Assembly (NCBI GenBank): GCA_002482885.1
Contig: DLGW01000024.1
Coordinates: forward strand, 1 to 64,000
Direction of reading: 5' to 3'
Length of the DNA stretch: 64,000 nucleotides
From: Flavobacteriaceae bacterium UBA7684
Lineage (GTDB): Bacteria > Bacteroidota > Bacteroidia > Flavobacteriales > Flavobacteriaceae
A model generated the notes under the pieces. That model worked only from the letters and a program-made list of their open reading frames with translations. It did no database searches and was not told where the DNA came from. Shown here piece after piece: positions 43,544-52,431 of the stretch (positions are counted from its first letter, which is position 1; each line of letters starts with the position of its first letter). Both the position numbers and the translations under genes were made by a program.

Positions 43544-44677
43544 ATGAAAAGAATTTTACTTTTATTAGCTGTTTTACTAGGTAATGTAGCTATAACAAAC
43601 GCACAAGATGCTTTTGTCGGATTGATTGGTGATGGTATTTCTGATTGGAATACAGATGTTGAAATGGCTACAGATGACGGAGTCGTTTATACATTGACTG
43701 AGTATGAATTTAAAGGAGGGCCTGTTAAGTTTCGTCAAGATAAAGCTTGGGCAATTAATTGGGGTGGTTCCTTTCCTACTGGAGGATCTGTTTCAGGAGG
43801 AGGTCCAGACATTAATGTTCCTGCAGGTATTTGGAATGTAACCATTGATATTTCTACTGGTATTTATGCTTTTACAGCTCCAGCAGGTTCTCCAGCAATT
43901 GTAACTATTTATGGTTCTGCATTGGGTAAATCTTCAATTATTTTAACTTCTGCTGATGGTGAAAACTATGCTACAACAGCAAATATTTTTGACAATGGAG
44001 TACTTACAATATCTTCTTTAAAAGATGATGTTACTACTCTTTGGGCTGGATCTGAATTCCCTTCAGGAACTGCTCAAGTAGGAGAAACAGGTATTGCAGT
44101 AACTGCTGGCCAATATGAGTTTTCAATAAACATCGTAACAGGTGCTTATGTGTTTACACCAGCAACTGCCACTTTTCCAAGCGTAGGTATTATTGGTACT
44201 GCAACTCCTTTAGGTTGGGCAGAGGATACTGATATGATGACTGAAGATGGTATCAACTACAAATTATTGAACTTTACTTTACTTGATGGTGCTATTAAGT
44301 TCAGACAAGATAATTCTTGGACAATTAATTGGGGTGGTACTGCTTTTGTAGGTGGCGAGCCTTCAGGTGATGATATTCTAGCTGTTGCAGGTACTTATGA
44401 TATCATGTTAAATAGATTTACAGGTGTATACTCTTTCACAGAGCCAGGTATGAGCACTGCTGATTTTACCGGAGCTTCTGATTTTTCAATTTACCCTAAC
44501 CCAACAAGTGAGACATTAAACTTTTCATCTGCTCAAAACGTAAGTGTTTACGATTTATCAGGTCGCTTAGTGGCTCAAGCTGCAAACGCTACTTCAGTAG
44601 ATGTTTCAGGTTTAGTTAAAGGAATCTATTTAGTTAAAACTGATAGCGGTGTTTCTAAACAATTCATTGTAAAATAA
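43544..44677 (+). CDS. T9SS-sorted protein with SusE/F-like repeats (second paralogue)
   Basis: This 377-residue protein is related to its upstream neighbour. It has a signal peptide (LLLLAVLLGNVAITNAQ) and three SusE/F-like repeats; the middle one has lost the FRQD...NWG signature. A T9SS type A sorting domain (IYPNPTSETLNFSSA to QFIVK) ends it. The C-terminal sorting domains of the two proteins are very similar (VYDLSGRLVAQA). It has its own terminator, so the genes are separately transcribed paralogues. The ligand is not known. Confidence 0.82.
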   Translation: MKRILLLLAVLLGNVAITNAQDAFVGLIGDGISDWNTDVEMATDDGVVYTLTEYEFKGGPVKFRQDKAWAINWGGSFPTGGSVSGGGPDINVPAGIWNVTIDISTGIYAFTAPAGSPAIVTIYGSALGKSSIILTSADGENYATTANIFDNGVLTISSLKDDVTTLWAGSEFPSGTAQVGETGIAVTAGQYEFSINIVTGAYVFTPATATFPSVGIIGTATPLGWAEDTDMMTEDGINYKLLNFTLLDGAIKFRQDNSWTINWGGTAFVGGEPSGDDILAVAGTYDIMLNRFTGVYSFTEPGMSTADFTGASDFSIYPNPTSETLNFSSAQNVSVYDLSGRLVAQAANATSVDVSGLVKGIYLVKTDSGVSKQFIVK

Positions 44678-44696
44678 TCTTAAGATTATAATCAAT

Positions 44697-44732
44697 AAAA
44701 AGCCCGTTCGTTTTAGCGAACGGGCTTTTTTT
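44697..44732 (+). terminator. Bidirectional terminator between the T9SS gene and prfC
   Basis: aaaagcccgttcg pairs with cgaacgggctttt around ttttag, flanked by A and T tracts on the two sides. It can stop transcription from both convergent genes. Confidence 0.9.
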
Positions 44733-44758
44733 ATGTAAAAACTTTTGGATTTAGATTG

Positions 44759-46348
44759 TTAATCTAGCTCAGAAGTGAAATGTAGTTTAACACTCGGAAA
44801 TTTTTGCTGTGTCATTTGAATGCTAAATTCAGAATCTGCTAAAAATACCATTTGACCATATTTGTCTTTCGCCATGAATTTTTGTTTGATTCTGGCAAAC
44901 TCTTTAAATTCTTCACTTTTAGTGTCTTCTGGTTTTACCCAACAAGCTTTATAGGCAGGAAAGTTCTCGTAAGAGCATTTAGCTCCGTATTCGTGTTCTA
45001 AACGGTATTGAATCACTTCGTATTGTAAAGCACCTACGGTACCAATTACTTTTCTTCCGTTCATCTCTAAAGTAAATAATTGAGCTACTCCTTCGTCCAT
45101 TAATTGGTCTACCCCTTTTTCAAGCTGTTTGGCTTTCATAGGGTCAGCATTGTTGATGTATCTAAAGTGTTCTGGGGAAAAGCTAGGGACTCCTTTAAAT
45201 TGCAGCATTTCACCTTCAGTTAAGGTGTCTCCGATTTTAAAGTTTCCAGTATCGTGTAATCCTACGATATCCCCTGGATACGAAATGTCAATAATTTCTT
45301 TTTTCTCGGCAAAAAATGCATTTGGACTCGAAAATTTAAAAGATTTGCCTAATCGTACATGGGTGTAGGCTTTATTTCTTTCAAAAGTACCCGAAACGAT
45401 TTTTAAAAAGGCTAAACGATCTCGGTGTTTAGGATCCATATTAGCATGAATCTTAAATACAAACCCAGTTAGTTTTTCTTCTGTAGGGTTAACGGTTCTA
45501 TTATCGGAGTCTTTTGCCTTAGGTGAAGGAGCAATATCTACAAAGCAGTCTAAAAGTTCTCGAACTCCAAAGTTATTTAAGGCAGATCCAAAAAATACGG
45601 GTTGAATTTTGCAGTTTAAATAATCTTCCTGATTAAAGTTAGGATACACTTCGCTAACTAATTCTAATTCTTCACGTAGTTTATGCGCGTGTTTTTCTCC
45701 GACTAATCCGTCTAATTCGCTACTGTTTACGTCGGTTATGGAAATTACATCTTCAATATTTTTTTTGCTATCACCACTGAATAGATTTACATTCTTTTCC
45801 CAAATATTATAGATTCCTTTAAAATCGTAACCCATTCCAATAGGGAAACTTAAAGGAGTTACATGCAATCCTAATTTTTTTTCTATTTCATCTAATAAAT
45901 CAAAAGCATCCTTACCTTCTCTGTCTAATTTATTGATAAATACAATAATTGGAATGTTTCTCATTCTGCAAACTGCCACTAGTTTTTCAGTTTGTTCCTC
46001 TACCCCTTTAGCTACATCGACTACTACGATTACGCTGTCTACGGCTGTTAAAGTTCTAAAAGTGTCTTCGGCAAAATCTTTGTGGCCAGGAGTGTCTAAG
46101 ATATTTATTTTAAAGTCTTTATAATTAAATGCCAGTACCGAAGTAGCCACCGAAATTCCTCTTTGTCTTTCGATCTCCATAAAGTCACTGGTAGCTCCTT
46201 TTTTAATTTTGTTGCTTTTTACGGCTCCCGCTTCTTGAATGGCCCCTCCGAATAATAATAATTTTTCGGTAAGTGTAGTTTTACCTGCATCGGGATGCGA
46301 TATAATTCCAAAAGTTCTTCTGCGTTTGATTTCTTCGATAAACGACAT
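44759..46348 (-). CDS. prfC: Peptide chain release factor 3
   Basis: This 529-residue translational GTPase frees RF1/RF2 from the ribosome after termination. The G1 motif is SHPDAGKTTLTEKLL (~18-32), the switch region is MEIERQRGISVATS, G3 is DTPGHKDF and G4 is NKLD, followed by EF-Tu-like domain II and the RF3-specific C-terminal domain. The length is normal. A -7 element TACTTTTG lies on the minus strand at 46381-46388. It is a stand-alone gene. Confidence 0.96.
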   Translation of the reverse strand: MSFIEEIKRRRTFGIISHPDAGKTTLTEKLLLFGGAIQEAGAVKSNKIKKGATSDFMEIERQRGISVATSVLAFNYKDFKINILDTPGHKDFAEDTFRTLTAVDSVIVVVDVAKGVEEQTEKLVAVCRMRNIPIIVFINKLDREGKDAFDLLDEIEKKLGLHVTPLSFPIGMGYDFKGIYNIWEKNVNLFSGDSKKNIEDVISITDVNSSELDGLVGEKHAHKLREELELVSEVYPNFNQEDYLNCKIQPVFFGSALNNFGVRELLDCFVDIAPSPKAKDSDNRTVNPTEEKLTGFVFKIHANMDPKHRDRLAFLKIVSGTFERNKAYTHVRLGKSFKFSSPNAFFAEKKEIIDISYPGDIVGLHDTGNFKIGDTLTEGEMLQFKGVPSFSPEHFRYINNADPMKAKQLEKGVDQLMDEGVAQLFTLEMNGRKVIGTVGALQYEVIQYRLEHEYGAKCSYENFPAYKACWVKPEDTKSEEFKEFARIKQKFMAKDKYGQMVFLADSEFSIQMTQQKFPSVKLHFTSELD

Positions 46349-46457
46349 AATAATGATAATTAGGATAAATTTTTGCCCTGCAAAAGTAATAGTTTGATTG
46401 GATTCAATTATCAGAAATAATGATTAAGTGATTTTCTTAATATATAATGCCTTTTTG

Positions 46458-46465
46458 TACTTTTG
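46458..46465 (+). promoter_or_regulatory. -7 promoter element of idi
   Basis: TACTTTTG (TAnnTTTG) lies 18 bp before the ATG at 46484. A TTG start at 46463 is within this element and therefore unlikely. Confidence 0.6.
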
Positions 46466-46483
46466 AAAACCTCAATAAATCAA

Positions 46484-47014
46484 ATGATGAAAGAAGAACA
46501 GGTTGTGTTAGTTGATGAAAAAAATAATGCCTTGGGGTTAATGCCTAAATTGGAGGCTCACCAAAAGGGAATCTTACACAGGGCTTTTTCTGTTTTTATT
46601 TTTAATGATAAGAAAGAATTGATGTTGCAACAAAGAGCTGCACATAAATACCATTCCCCTTTACTTTGGACAAATACGTGTTGTAGTCATCAAAGAGAAG
46701 GAGAAACCAATTTAGAGGCAGGAAAAAGAAGGCTGTTCGAAGAAATGGGATTTAGTGTAGAACTCAAGGAGGTTTTTTCTTTTGTATATCATGCGCCTTT
46801 TGACAATGGTTTAACCGAACATGAATTAGATTTTGTAATGGTGGGTTATTTTAATGAAGAACCAGCTATTAATAAAGAAGAAGTTGAGGACTGGAAATGG
46901 ATGTCTTTAAAAGAAGTTAAACAAGATATCGAAGAACATCCAGAATTTTACACCGCTTGGTTTAAAATTATATTTCAAGAATTTTATTCCTACATAGAAA
47001 AACAATCTATATGA
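46484..47014 (+). CDS. idi: Isopentenyl-diphosphate delta-isomerase, type 1
   Basis: This ~176-residue Nudix-fold enzyme interconverts IPP and DMAPP for isoprenoid (menaquinone, carotenoid, undecaprenol) synthesis. The active-site Cys region is TNTCCSHQREGE and the Nudix-like RRLFEEMGF follows, with the catalytic Glu in LTEHELDFVMVG. The first two codons are ATG ATG (46484 and 46487), so either may be used. Its TGA overlaps the queD ATG by 4 bp. Confidence 0.95.
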   Translation: MMKEEQVVLVDEKNNALGLMPKLEAHQKGILHRAFSVFIFNDKKELMLQQRAAHKYHSPLLWTNTCCSHQREGETNLEAGKRRLFEEMGFSVELKEVFSFVYHAPFDNGLTEHELDFVMVGYFNEEPAINKEEVEDWKWMSLKEVKQDIEEHPEFYTAWFKIIFQEFYSYIEKQSI

Positions 47015-47418
47015 AAGTAACCGTAAGTAGAAAAGCGCATTTTAACGCAGCACATCGGTTGTATAGACCTGATTGGTCTGATGAAAAAAACAATCAGATT
47101 TTTGGTAAGTGTAATAATCCTAATTTTCATGGGCATAATTACGAATTGATTGTGAGTGTTACAGGCGACATTGATTCCGAAACAGGTTATGTAATGGATG
47201 TTAAAGTGTTAAAAGATATCATTGTAGAAGAAGTTGAAATACCTTTCGATCATAGAAATTTAAATTTAGATGTTCCTGAATTTAAAGAATTAAACCCTAC
47301 TGCCGAAAATATTGTAGTAGTGATTTGGAATAAAATTGTAAAAAGATTGCCTCAAAATTTAACTCTAGAAGTTATTTTGTACGAAACTCCACGAAATTTT
47401 GTGACTTATAAAGGATAA
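47011..47418 (+). CDS. queD: 6-carboxytetrahydropterin synthase QueD
   Basis: This 135-residue enzyme converts dihydroneopterin triphosphate to 6-carboxytetrahydropterin in queuosine and 7-deazaguanine synthesis. Zinc ligands are His15 (FNAAHRLY) and His40/His42 (NFHGHNYEL), and Cys34 (GKCNNPNFH) is the catalytic nucleophile. The PTAEN motif is near residue 90. It overlaps idi by 4 bp (ATGA) although the pathways are unrelated. Confidence 0.94.
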   Translation: MKVTVSRKAHFNAAHRLYRPDWSDEKNNQIFGKCNNPNFHGHNYELIVSVTGDIDSETGYVMDVKVLKDIIVEEVEIPFDHRNLNLDVPEFKELNPTAENIVVVIWNKIVKRLPQNLTLEVILYETPRNFVTYKG

Positions 47419-47423
47419 TAGAC

Positions 47424-47431
47424 TACTTTTG
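47424..47431 (+). promoter_or_regulatory. -7 promoter element of the small gene at 47452
   Basis: TACTTTTG matches TAnnTTTG, 20 bp before the ATG at 47452. Confidence 0.55.
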
Positions 47432-47451
47432 CACACGTAAAAAATAAAAAT

Positions 47452-47718
47452 ATGTCAAGCGTAAAAAACCTTAAAAAAGATATTAATTCTGTGTACGGAG
47501 AATTAATAGAAGCTGTTTATTTAAGAGAACTTTTAAAGCCAAAAGGATCTAAAGATAACACCGAAGAAATTGTGAATCAAGTAATTACTTCTTTTGATTC
47601 GTTAATTGAAAAATTAAACCAAAAGAACGTTGAAAACAAGAAAGCCCATTTTAAATCTGTGGCTAAAGAATTTAAAGTATCTGCGGAAGAATTAGTAAAA
47701 TCTATAAACGCACTATAA
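47452..47718 (+). CDS. Small conserved helical protein, unknown
   Basis: This 88-residue soluble, highly charged, mostly helical protein has no signal peptide (NLKKDINSVYGELIEAVYLR at the start). I do not recognise a named domain. It has its own -7 promoter element and sits just before tRNA-Thr. Its length, Lys/Glu balance and own promoter support a real gene. Function unknown. Confidence 0.75.
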   Translation: MSSVKNLKKDINSVYGELIEAVYLRELLKPKGSKDNTEEIVNQVITSFDSLIEKLNQKNVENKKAHFKSVAKEFKVSAEELVKSINAL

Positions 47719-47723
47719 TTTTT

Positions 47724-47753
47724 TTGGAATATTAAAAAACACGTTTATATTTG
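47724..47753 (+). promoter_or_regulatory. Promoter of tRNA-Thr
   Basis: TTG (47724-47726), 19 bp, TATATTTG (47746-47753). It is a textbook flavobacterial promoter, and transcription should start just before the tRNA at 47767. Confidence 0.85.
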
Positions 47754-47766
47754 CGCTGTTTTTAAC

Positions 47767-47843
47767 GCCGATGTAGCTCAGCTGGCTAGAGCAGCTGATT
47801 TGTAATCAGCAGGTCGTGGGTTCGAGTCCCTCTATCGGCTCCA
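47767..47843 (+). tRNA. tRNA-Thr (anticodon UGU)
   Basis: The cloverleaf is complete. The acceptor is gccgatg with tatcggc, the D arm is gctc...gagc, and the anticodon stem is gctga/tcagc with loop tttgtaa giving anticodon UGU. The T arm is gtggg/ccctc-type with ttcgagt. The 3' CCA is encoded (47841-47843). An intrinsic terminator follows. Confidence 0.97.
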
Positions 47844-47847
47844 AAAC

Positions 47848-47882
47848 AAAAAGGACAAACTTAATTAGTTTGTCCTTTTTTA
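47848..47882 (+). terminator. Terminator after tRNA-Thr
   Basis: aaaaaggacaaac pairs with gtttgtccttttt around a short loop (ttaatta), then runs into T. Confidence 0.9.
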
Positions 47883-47956
47883 TTTTTTGATGGTTTTCAA
47901 TAACTCTTTTTTGTAAATCGAGATCTTGGTTAACGATTCTGTCTTACATTCATTTT

Positions 47957-48949
47957 TTAAGATTCTACTTCTTGTGTAGGTACTTTCCAAATTAATGAAG
48001 CAAATACAGAAAGCATTAGAACGCTTACAATAACAATCAAGGAATGCGTAGATTCAATATGAAAAAAAGGAGATATGATCATTTTTATACCTATAAATGA
48101 TAAAATGATTGCTAATCCATATTTTAATTTACTAAACAAGTGAATAAAATTTGCTAATAAAAAGTACAAGGCTCTTAATCCTAAAATGGCAAAAATATTT
48201 GAGGTGTAAAGAATAAAAGGGTCGTCTGGAGCAATCGCAAAAATAGCTGGAATAGAGTCCACAGCAAAAAGTAGGTCAGTAAATTCAATAACCGCAATAA
48301 CTACCAATAATGGGGTGGCTAATTTTTTTCCATTTTCTATGGTAAAGAATTTGTCCTTATCATAGTTTTCGCTTACTGTAAAAAAGCGATGAACAAGCTT
48401 AGCGCCTGGGCTTTTTCTAAAATCTTTGTTTTCGTCATCATCATCTTCACTAAACCAAGATTTGATTCCAGCATAAATTAAAAAGAATCCAAAAATACTT
48501 AAGATTAAATTGATTTTGGCAGGAACTCCAAAATAGTTGTATTCTGGTAAATAAGTCATTTTGATTAATTCTACCCCTGTAAAAATGAAGAAAGCTCTTA
48601 AAATGATGGCTCCAATAATTCCCCAAAACAGCACTTTGTGGTGTACTTCTTTAGGGACATTAAAAAATCCAAAAACTAATATAAACACAAAAAGATTGTC
48701 CACTGAAAGTGTTTTTTCAATCCAATAAGCCGATTGAAATTGAGAGAATTTTTCTACCCCTGCAAAATAGTAAATAACCAAACTAAAAATCATCGATAAA
48801 GCAATCCATGTTGCAGACCAAAAAATAGCTTCTTTATTACTTACTACATGACTATTTTTATTGAATAAACCTAGGTCTAATAGCAACATAAGGCATACTA
48901 CAACAATAAAAGAGATGATAATAAAAGGGTGATTAATTAAATTGTCCAT
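47957..48949 (-). CDS. TerC/Alx-family membrane protein
   Basis: This 330-residue integral membrane protein has about 9 helices. Family motifs with membrane-embedded acids are present: LSVDNLFVFILVFGFF, VIEFTDLLFAVDSIPAI and LGLRALYFLLA. An acidic loop (SEDDDDENKD) lies mid-protein. TerC/Alx proteins export metal ions, notably manganese, and support metalation of exported proteins. It is labelled tellurium resistance in some sources, but no other ter genes are here. A minus-strand -7 element TAAATTTG is at 48979-48986. Confidence 0.92.
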   Translation of the reverse strand: MDNLINHPFIIISFIVVVCLMLLLDLGLFNKNSHVVSNKEAIFWSATWIALSMIFSLVIYYFAGVEKFSQFQSAYWIEKTLSVDNLFVFILVFGFFNVPKEVHHKVLFWGIIGAIILRAFFIFTGVELIKMTYLPEYNYFGVPAKINLILSIFGFFLIYAGIKSWFSEDDDDENKDFRKSPGAKLVHRFFTVSENYDKDKFFTIENGKKLATPLLVVIAVIEFTDLLFAVDSIPAIFAIAPDDPFILYTSNIFAILGLRALYFLLANFIHLFSKLKYGLAIILSFIGIKMIISPFFHIESTHSLIVIVSVLMLSVFASLIWKVPTQEVES

Positions 48950-49053
48950 TTTTTAGAATAGAATTAAAATTAGAATCGCAAATTTATTAAGAAATATTGC
49001 TAAAGCTTGCACAAAATATAAATGAATCTTAAATAATATGAATCCTAATTAAT

Positions 49054-49061
49054 TATATTTG
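49054..49061 (+). promoter_or_regulatory. -7 promoter element of the nhaD-tonB run
   Basis: TATATTTG matches TAnnTTTG exactly, 32 bp before the nhaD ATG at 49094. Confidence 0.6.
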
Positions 49062-49093
49062 CAAGGACTGTTAAACTAACACTTAATGATTTT

Positions 49094-50476
49094 ATGGCAA
49101 TAATATTAATCCTACTTTTTGTGGTAGGTTATTTAGCAATTACATTAGAACACCCAATAAAATTAGATAAAACGGTTCCAGCCTTGTTAATGGCTGTGCT
49201 AATGTGGGCATTACTATCTGTAGGATTTCAAAATGGATGGTTTACGGTAGTTAATGATTTAGGACAAACCTTTAATATTAATTCAGGAAATCCTGAAGAA
49301 CAATTACATGGATTTCATGGGATTTTAGTACATCATTTATCAAAAACTGCCGAGATTTTAATTTTCTTAATTGGCGCCATGACGATTGTCGAGTTAATAG
49401 ACTTACATCGTGGTTTTGAAGTTTTAAAAGGCATGGTAACTACACACAGCAAAGTCAAATTACTTTGGGTGGTGGGTATTATCGGTTTTGTATTATCGGC
49501 TATTATTGATAATCTTACGGCTACTATTGTTTTAATTACGCTTTTAAGAAAATTAGTTCAAAAAAGAGAAGAAAGGATTTGGTATGCCTCTTTAATTATT
49601 ATAGCAACCAATACAGGTGGAGCTTGGTCTCCAATAGGGGATGTTACCACTACTATGTTGTGGATTGCCAATAAGGTAACCGCTGCGGGTTTAATAGAAT
49701 GGGTGATATTTCCAGCCATAGCTTGTTTTTTGGTTCCTTTTTTAATTGCTTCAAAAATGAAAGTTTTTAAAGGAAATGTAGAATTTCAAGAAATTTCTAA
49801 AGACGAGGAAAAACAAGAAAAATTATTGAGTAGCAAAACCATGTTGTATCTTGGTTTGGGAGCCATTGTATTTGTGCCTATTTTTAAAGTAGCAACTCAT
49901 TTGCCTCCGTATTTAGGAATGATGTTGAGTTTGGCAGTGGTATGGTTAGTTTCGGAATACATTCACCCCGAAGAAAATTTTGACGAATCCAGAAAACATT
50001 TGTATTCTGCTCATAAAGCCTTATCAAGAATAGAATTCTCTAGTATTTTGTTTTTCTTAGGGATTTTACTAGCTGTGGGAGCGCTAGAAACATTAGTGTT
50101 TGGAGATATTAATGGTCAATTAGTTGGAACTTTACGTTACGGGGCTGAAAGTTTGTCAAATGCCATTCCAAGTATGGAAATAGTGGTATTTCTTTTAGGA
50201 TTGTTATCGGCAGTTATAGATAATGTGCCATTGGTAGCAGCTTCTTTAGGAATGTATACTTACGAAATAGATCATTGGATTTGGCACTTTATAGCCTATT
50301 CAGCAGGTAACGGAGGAAGTTTGTTAATTATTGGCTCTGCAGCAGGTGTAGCCGCTATGGGTATGGAAAAAATAGATTTTATTTGGTATCTTAAAAAAAT
50401 TACCTGGTTGGCTTTTGCAGGATTTGCTGCAGGAGCTATTGTTTTTATCGTAACAAAAAGTATTTTAGCAGTATAA
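49094..50476 (+). CDS. nhaD: Na+/H+ antiporter NhaD
   Basis: This 460-residue ion-transporter-superfamily protein has about 12 helices. Signatures: FLIGAMTIVELIDLHRGFEVL, the DNLTATIVL motif, TNTGGAWSPIGDVTTTMLW, and the repeated half-site VIDNVPLVAASLGMY with SAGNGGSLLIIGSAAG. It exchanges sodium for protons to control internal pH and Na+. exbB-exbD-tonB start 11 bp downstream, so ion transport and energised outer-membrane uptake may be co-regulated. Confidence 0.95.
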   Translation: MAIILILLFVVGYLAITLEHPIKLDKTVPALLMAVLMWALLSVGFQNGWFTVVNDLGQTFNINSGNPEEQLHGFHGILVHHLSKTAEILIFLIGAMTIVELIDLHRGFEVLKGMVTTHSKVKLLWVVGIIGFVLSAIIDNLTATIVLITLLRKLVQKREERIWYASLIIIATNTGGAWSPIGDVTTTMLWIANKVTAAGLIEWVIFPAIACFLVPFLIASKMKVFKGNVEFQEISKDEEKQEKLLSSKTMLYLGLGAIVFVPIFKVATHLPPYLGMMLSLAVVWLVSEYIHPEENFDESRKHLYSAHKALSRIEFSSILFFLGILLAVGALETLVFGDINGQLVGTLRYGAESLSNAIPSMEIVVFLLGLLSAVIDNVPLVAASLGMYTYEIDHWIWHFIAYSAGNGGSLLIIGSAAGVAAMGMEKIDFIWYLKKITWLAFAGFAAGAIVFIVTKSILAV

Positions 50477-50487
50477 ATATATAAACT

Positions 50488-51213
50488 ATGCAAGTATTAA
50501 CAGACAGTTTGGTTACAGATTCTACTATGGTTGCTCAACAAGTGGTTGAACCGATTATTTCGGAACCGGAACATGTAGAAAAAACTTTATCGATTATAGA
50601 TTTATTATTTAGCGGGGGGTTAGGAGGACAGATCATAATGGCCGTGCTATTTATATTGTTCTTTTTTGCCATCTACTTGTATTTTGAAAGATTGTTTGCG
50701 ATTCAAGCAGCTTCTAAAATTGATAAAAATTTCATGAATCAAATTCGTGATAATATTGTAGAAGGTCGTATAGATGCCGCTAGAAAACTTTGTCAACAAA
50801 TCGATTCTCCTATCTCAAGAATGACCGAAAAGGGAATTTCAAGAATTGGGAAACCTTTAGAAGACATTAATACCGCTATTGAAAATGCAGGTAAATTAGA
50901 GATTTACAAGCTTGAAAAAAATGTAAGTATGTTGGCTACTATTTCTGGAGCAGGACCTATGATTGGATTCTTAGGAACCGTTGTAGGGATGATTTTAGCT
51001 TTCCATAAAATGGCTACTGCCGGCGGACAAATTGAAGTAGGTGCTCTTTCAGAGGGGATTTATGTAGCGATGACCACCACCGTTGTTGGATTAGTAGTAG
51101 GTATTATTTCGTATATTGGATACAATCACTTGGTAGTGAAAACTGATAAGGTGGTTCATCAAATGGAAGCCAATGCTGTTGAATTCTTAGATTTGTTAAA
51201 CGAACCTTCTTAA
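50488..51213 (+). CDS. exbB: ExbB/TolQ proton-channel subunit
   Basis: This 241-residue inner-membrane subunit, together with ExbD, uses the proton gradient to energise TonB. One helix lies at residues ~47-68 (IIMAVLFILFFFAIYLYFERL). Two helices in the C-terminal half carry the MotA/TolQ/ExbB signature (ATISGAGPMIGFLGTVVGMI, EGIYVAMTTTVVGLVVGI). ExbD follows 9 bp later and TonB after that. Confidence 0.93.
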   Translation: MQVLTDSLVTDSTMVAQQVVEPIISEPEHVEKTLSIIDLLFSGGLGGQIIMAVLFILFFFAIYLYFERLFAIQAASKIDKNFMNQIRDNIVEGRIDAARKLCQQIDSPISRMTEKGISRIGKPLEDINTAIENAGKLEIYKLEKNVSMLATISGAGPMIGFLGTVVGMILAFHKMATAGGQIEVGALSEGIYVAMTTTVVGLVVGIISYIGYNHLVVKTDKVVHQMEANAVEFLDLLNEPS

Positions 51214-51222
51214 TATCTTAGT

Positions 51223-51612
51223 ATGAACTTAAGAGGCAGAAATAAAGTTTCTCCGGAATTTAACATGTCGTCCATGACAGATATCGTATTTTTATTACTG
51301 ATATTTTTCATGTTGACTTCTACTATGGTAACTACCAATGCTTTGGATTTAGTTTTACCGAAAGCAAAGGGAAAAACAGATAGTAATAAAAATATAGCAG
51401 TAAATATCACTAAAGAATTACAGTTTTATATTGATAAAGAACCAGTTAATGAAATGGCTTTAGAAAGTCAACTATTAACCTTACTGAATCAAGAAAATAA
51501 AGCTTTAATCATTAGAGCAGAAGAAGGAGTTCCGGTTGAAAAGGTAGTATATGTATTAGATATTGCCAACAGAAACAATTTTAAAGTAGTATTAGCTGTA
51601 AGACCTAAATAA
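51223..51612 (+). CDS. exbD: ExbD/TolR biopolymer transport protein
   Basis: This 129-residue protein has a single N-terminal membrane helix with the conserved proton-path Asp (SSMTDIVFLLLIFFMLTSTM, Asp at about residue 20), then a small periplasmic domain (VNITKELQFYIDKEPV, ALIIRAEEGVPVEKVVYVLD). It partners with ExbB. tonB begins 1 bp after its stop. Confidence 0.93.
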   Translation: MNLRGRNKVSPEFNMSSMTDIVFLLLIFFMLTSTMVTTNALDLVLPKAKGKTDSNKNIAVNITKELQFYIDKEPVNEMALESQLLTLLNQENKALIIRAEEGVPVEKVVYVLDIANRNNFKVVLAVRPK

Positions 51613-51613
51613 T

Positions 51614-52417
51614 ATGAAATTCTTTGAAACAGAACACGAACGTAAATCTTTCGCAATAAGTGTTACACTTTTTGTGTTGATGTTTATATTGTTCTTTTTT
51701 ATCGGATTGAAGTATTTGGACCCACCTGTGGAAAATGGGATTGCCGTTAATTTTGGCAATTCAGAAATGGGCTCAGGAGACTTAGAGTCTTTAGAAACAC
51801 CAGCTTCGGAACCTCAGCCTTCGGAAACAGCTTTTGATGAAGCGCCTGCTGATGAGCAAGTCTTGACGCAAGATGTGATAGAAACCCCTGTTGTTAAAGA
51901 AGTCATTAAAAAAGAAGAGGTTAAAAAAGAGGAAGTAAAGAAAGAAGAAGCCAAAAAAGTACCCACACCAACGCCCTCTAAAAACACTTCGGACGCGTTG
52001 TCTAGTTTGATTAATGGACCTAAAACAGAAGGAACCGCGCAAGCAGGGCAAGGAAATGACAAACAATCAGGAAATAAAGGTAGTTTAGATGGAAATGCTT
52101 ATTCTGCGATTTATTTCGGAAGTGGTTCAGGAACAGGATTAGGCAATGGGAACAGTTGGGGGTTAAAAGGCAGAAAACTAGCAGGACACAGCGTAGTTGA
52201 ACAGAAATGTGATGAACAAGGTAAAGTAGTCGTTCAAGTTTGGGTAAATCGCAGTGGAAAAGTTGTTAAAGCACAGCGAGCTAAGGGAACAGAAAATGCA
52301 GCCCAATGTTTAATAGATGCCGCTATACAAACGGCTAAAACTTTTAATTGGAATCCCGAAGATAATGCGCCTGAAGTTCAGGTAGGATTTATTGTCGTGA
52401 ATTTTAAATTAGGATAA
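51614..52417 (+). CDS. tonB: TonB energy-transducing protein
   Basis: The protein has 267 residues. A membrane helix (~15-33, FAISVTLFVLMFILFFFIGL) is followed by a Glu/Pro/Lys-rich periplasmic spacer with tandem KKEEV units (~92-115) and a Gly-rich segment. A TonB C-terminal domain ends it (VVEQKCDEQGKVVVQVWVN to VGFIVVNFKLG). It transmits ExbBD energy to TonB-dependent receptors. The only barrel in the window (35780-37531) is not an obvious partner. Confidence 0.92.
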   Translation: MKFFETEHERKSFAISVTLFVLMFILFFFIGLKYLDPPVENGIAVNFGNSEMGSGDLESLETPASEPQPSETAFDEAPADEQVLTQDVIETPVVKEVIKKEEVKKEEVKKEEAKKVPTPTPSKNTSDALSSLINGPKTEGTAQAGQGNDKQSGNKGSLDGNAYSAIYFGSGSGTGLGNGNSWGLKGRKLAGHSVVEQKCDEQGKVVVQVWVNRSGKVVKAQRAKGTENAAQCLIDAAIQTAKTFNWNPEDNAPEVQVGFIVVNFKLG

Positions 52418-52431
52418 AACTTCTTTTTAGG

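Noticed and set aside
42190..44677. Starch-utilisation (Sus) locus
   Set aside because: The repeats are SusE/F-like but there is no SusC/SusD pair, glycoside hydrolase or regulator, and both proteins carry T9SS sorting domains instead of lipoprotein signals.
47957..48949. Tellurite resistance operon
   Set aside because: Only the TerC/Alx-type membrane protein is present, with no TerZABD genes; metal export is the more likely role.
51791..52066. Antisense open frames in tonB
   Set aside because: They arise from the repetitive Glu/Lys/Pro-rich codons of the TonB spacer read backwards, and the low-complexity products are not protein-like.
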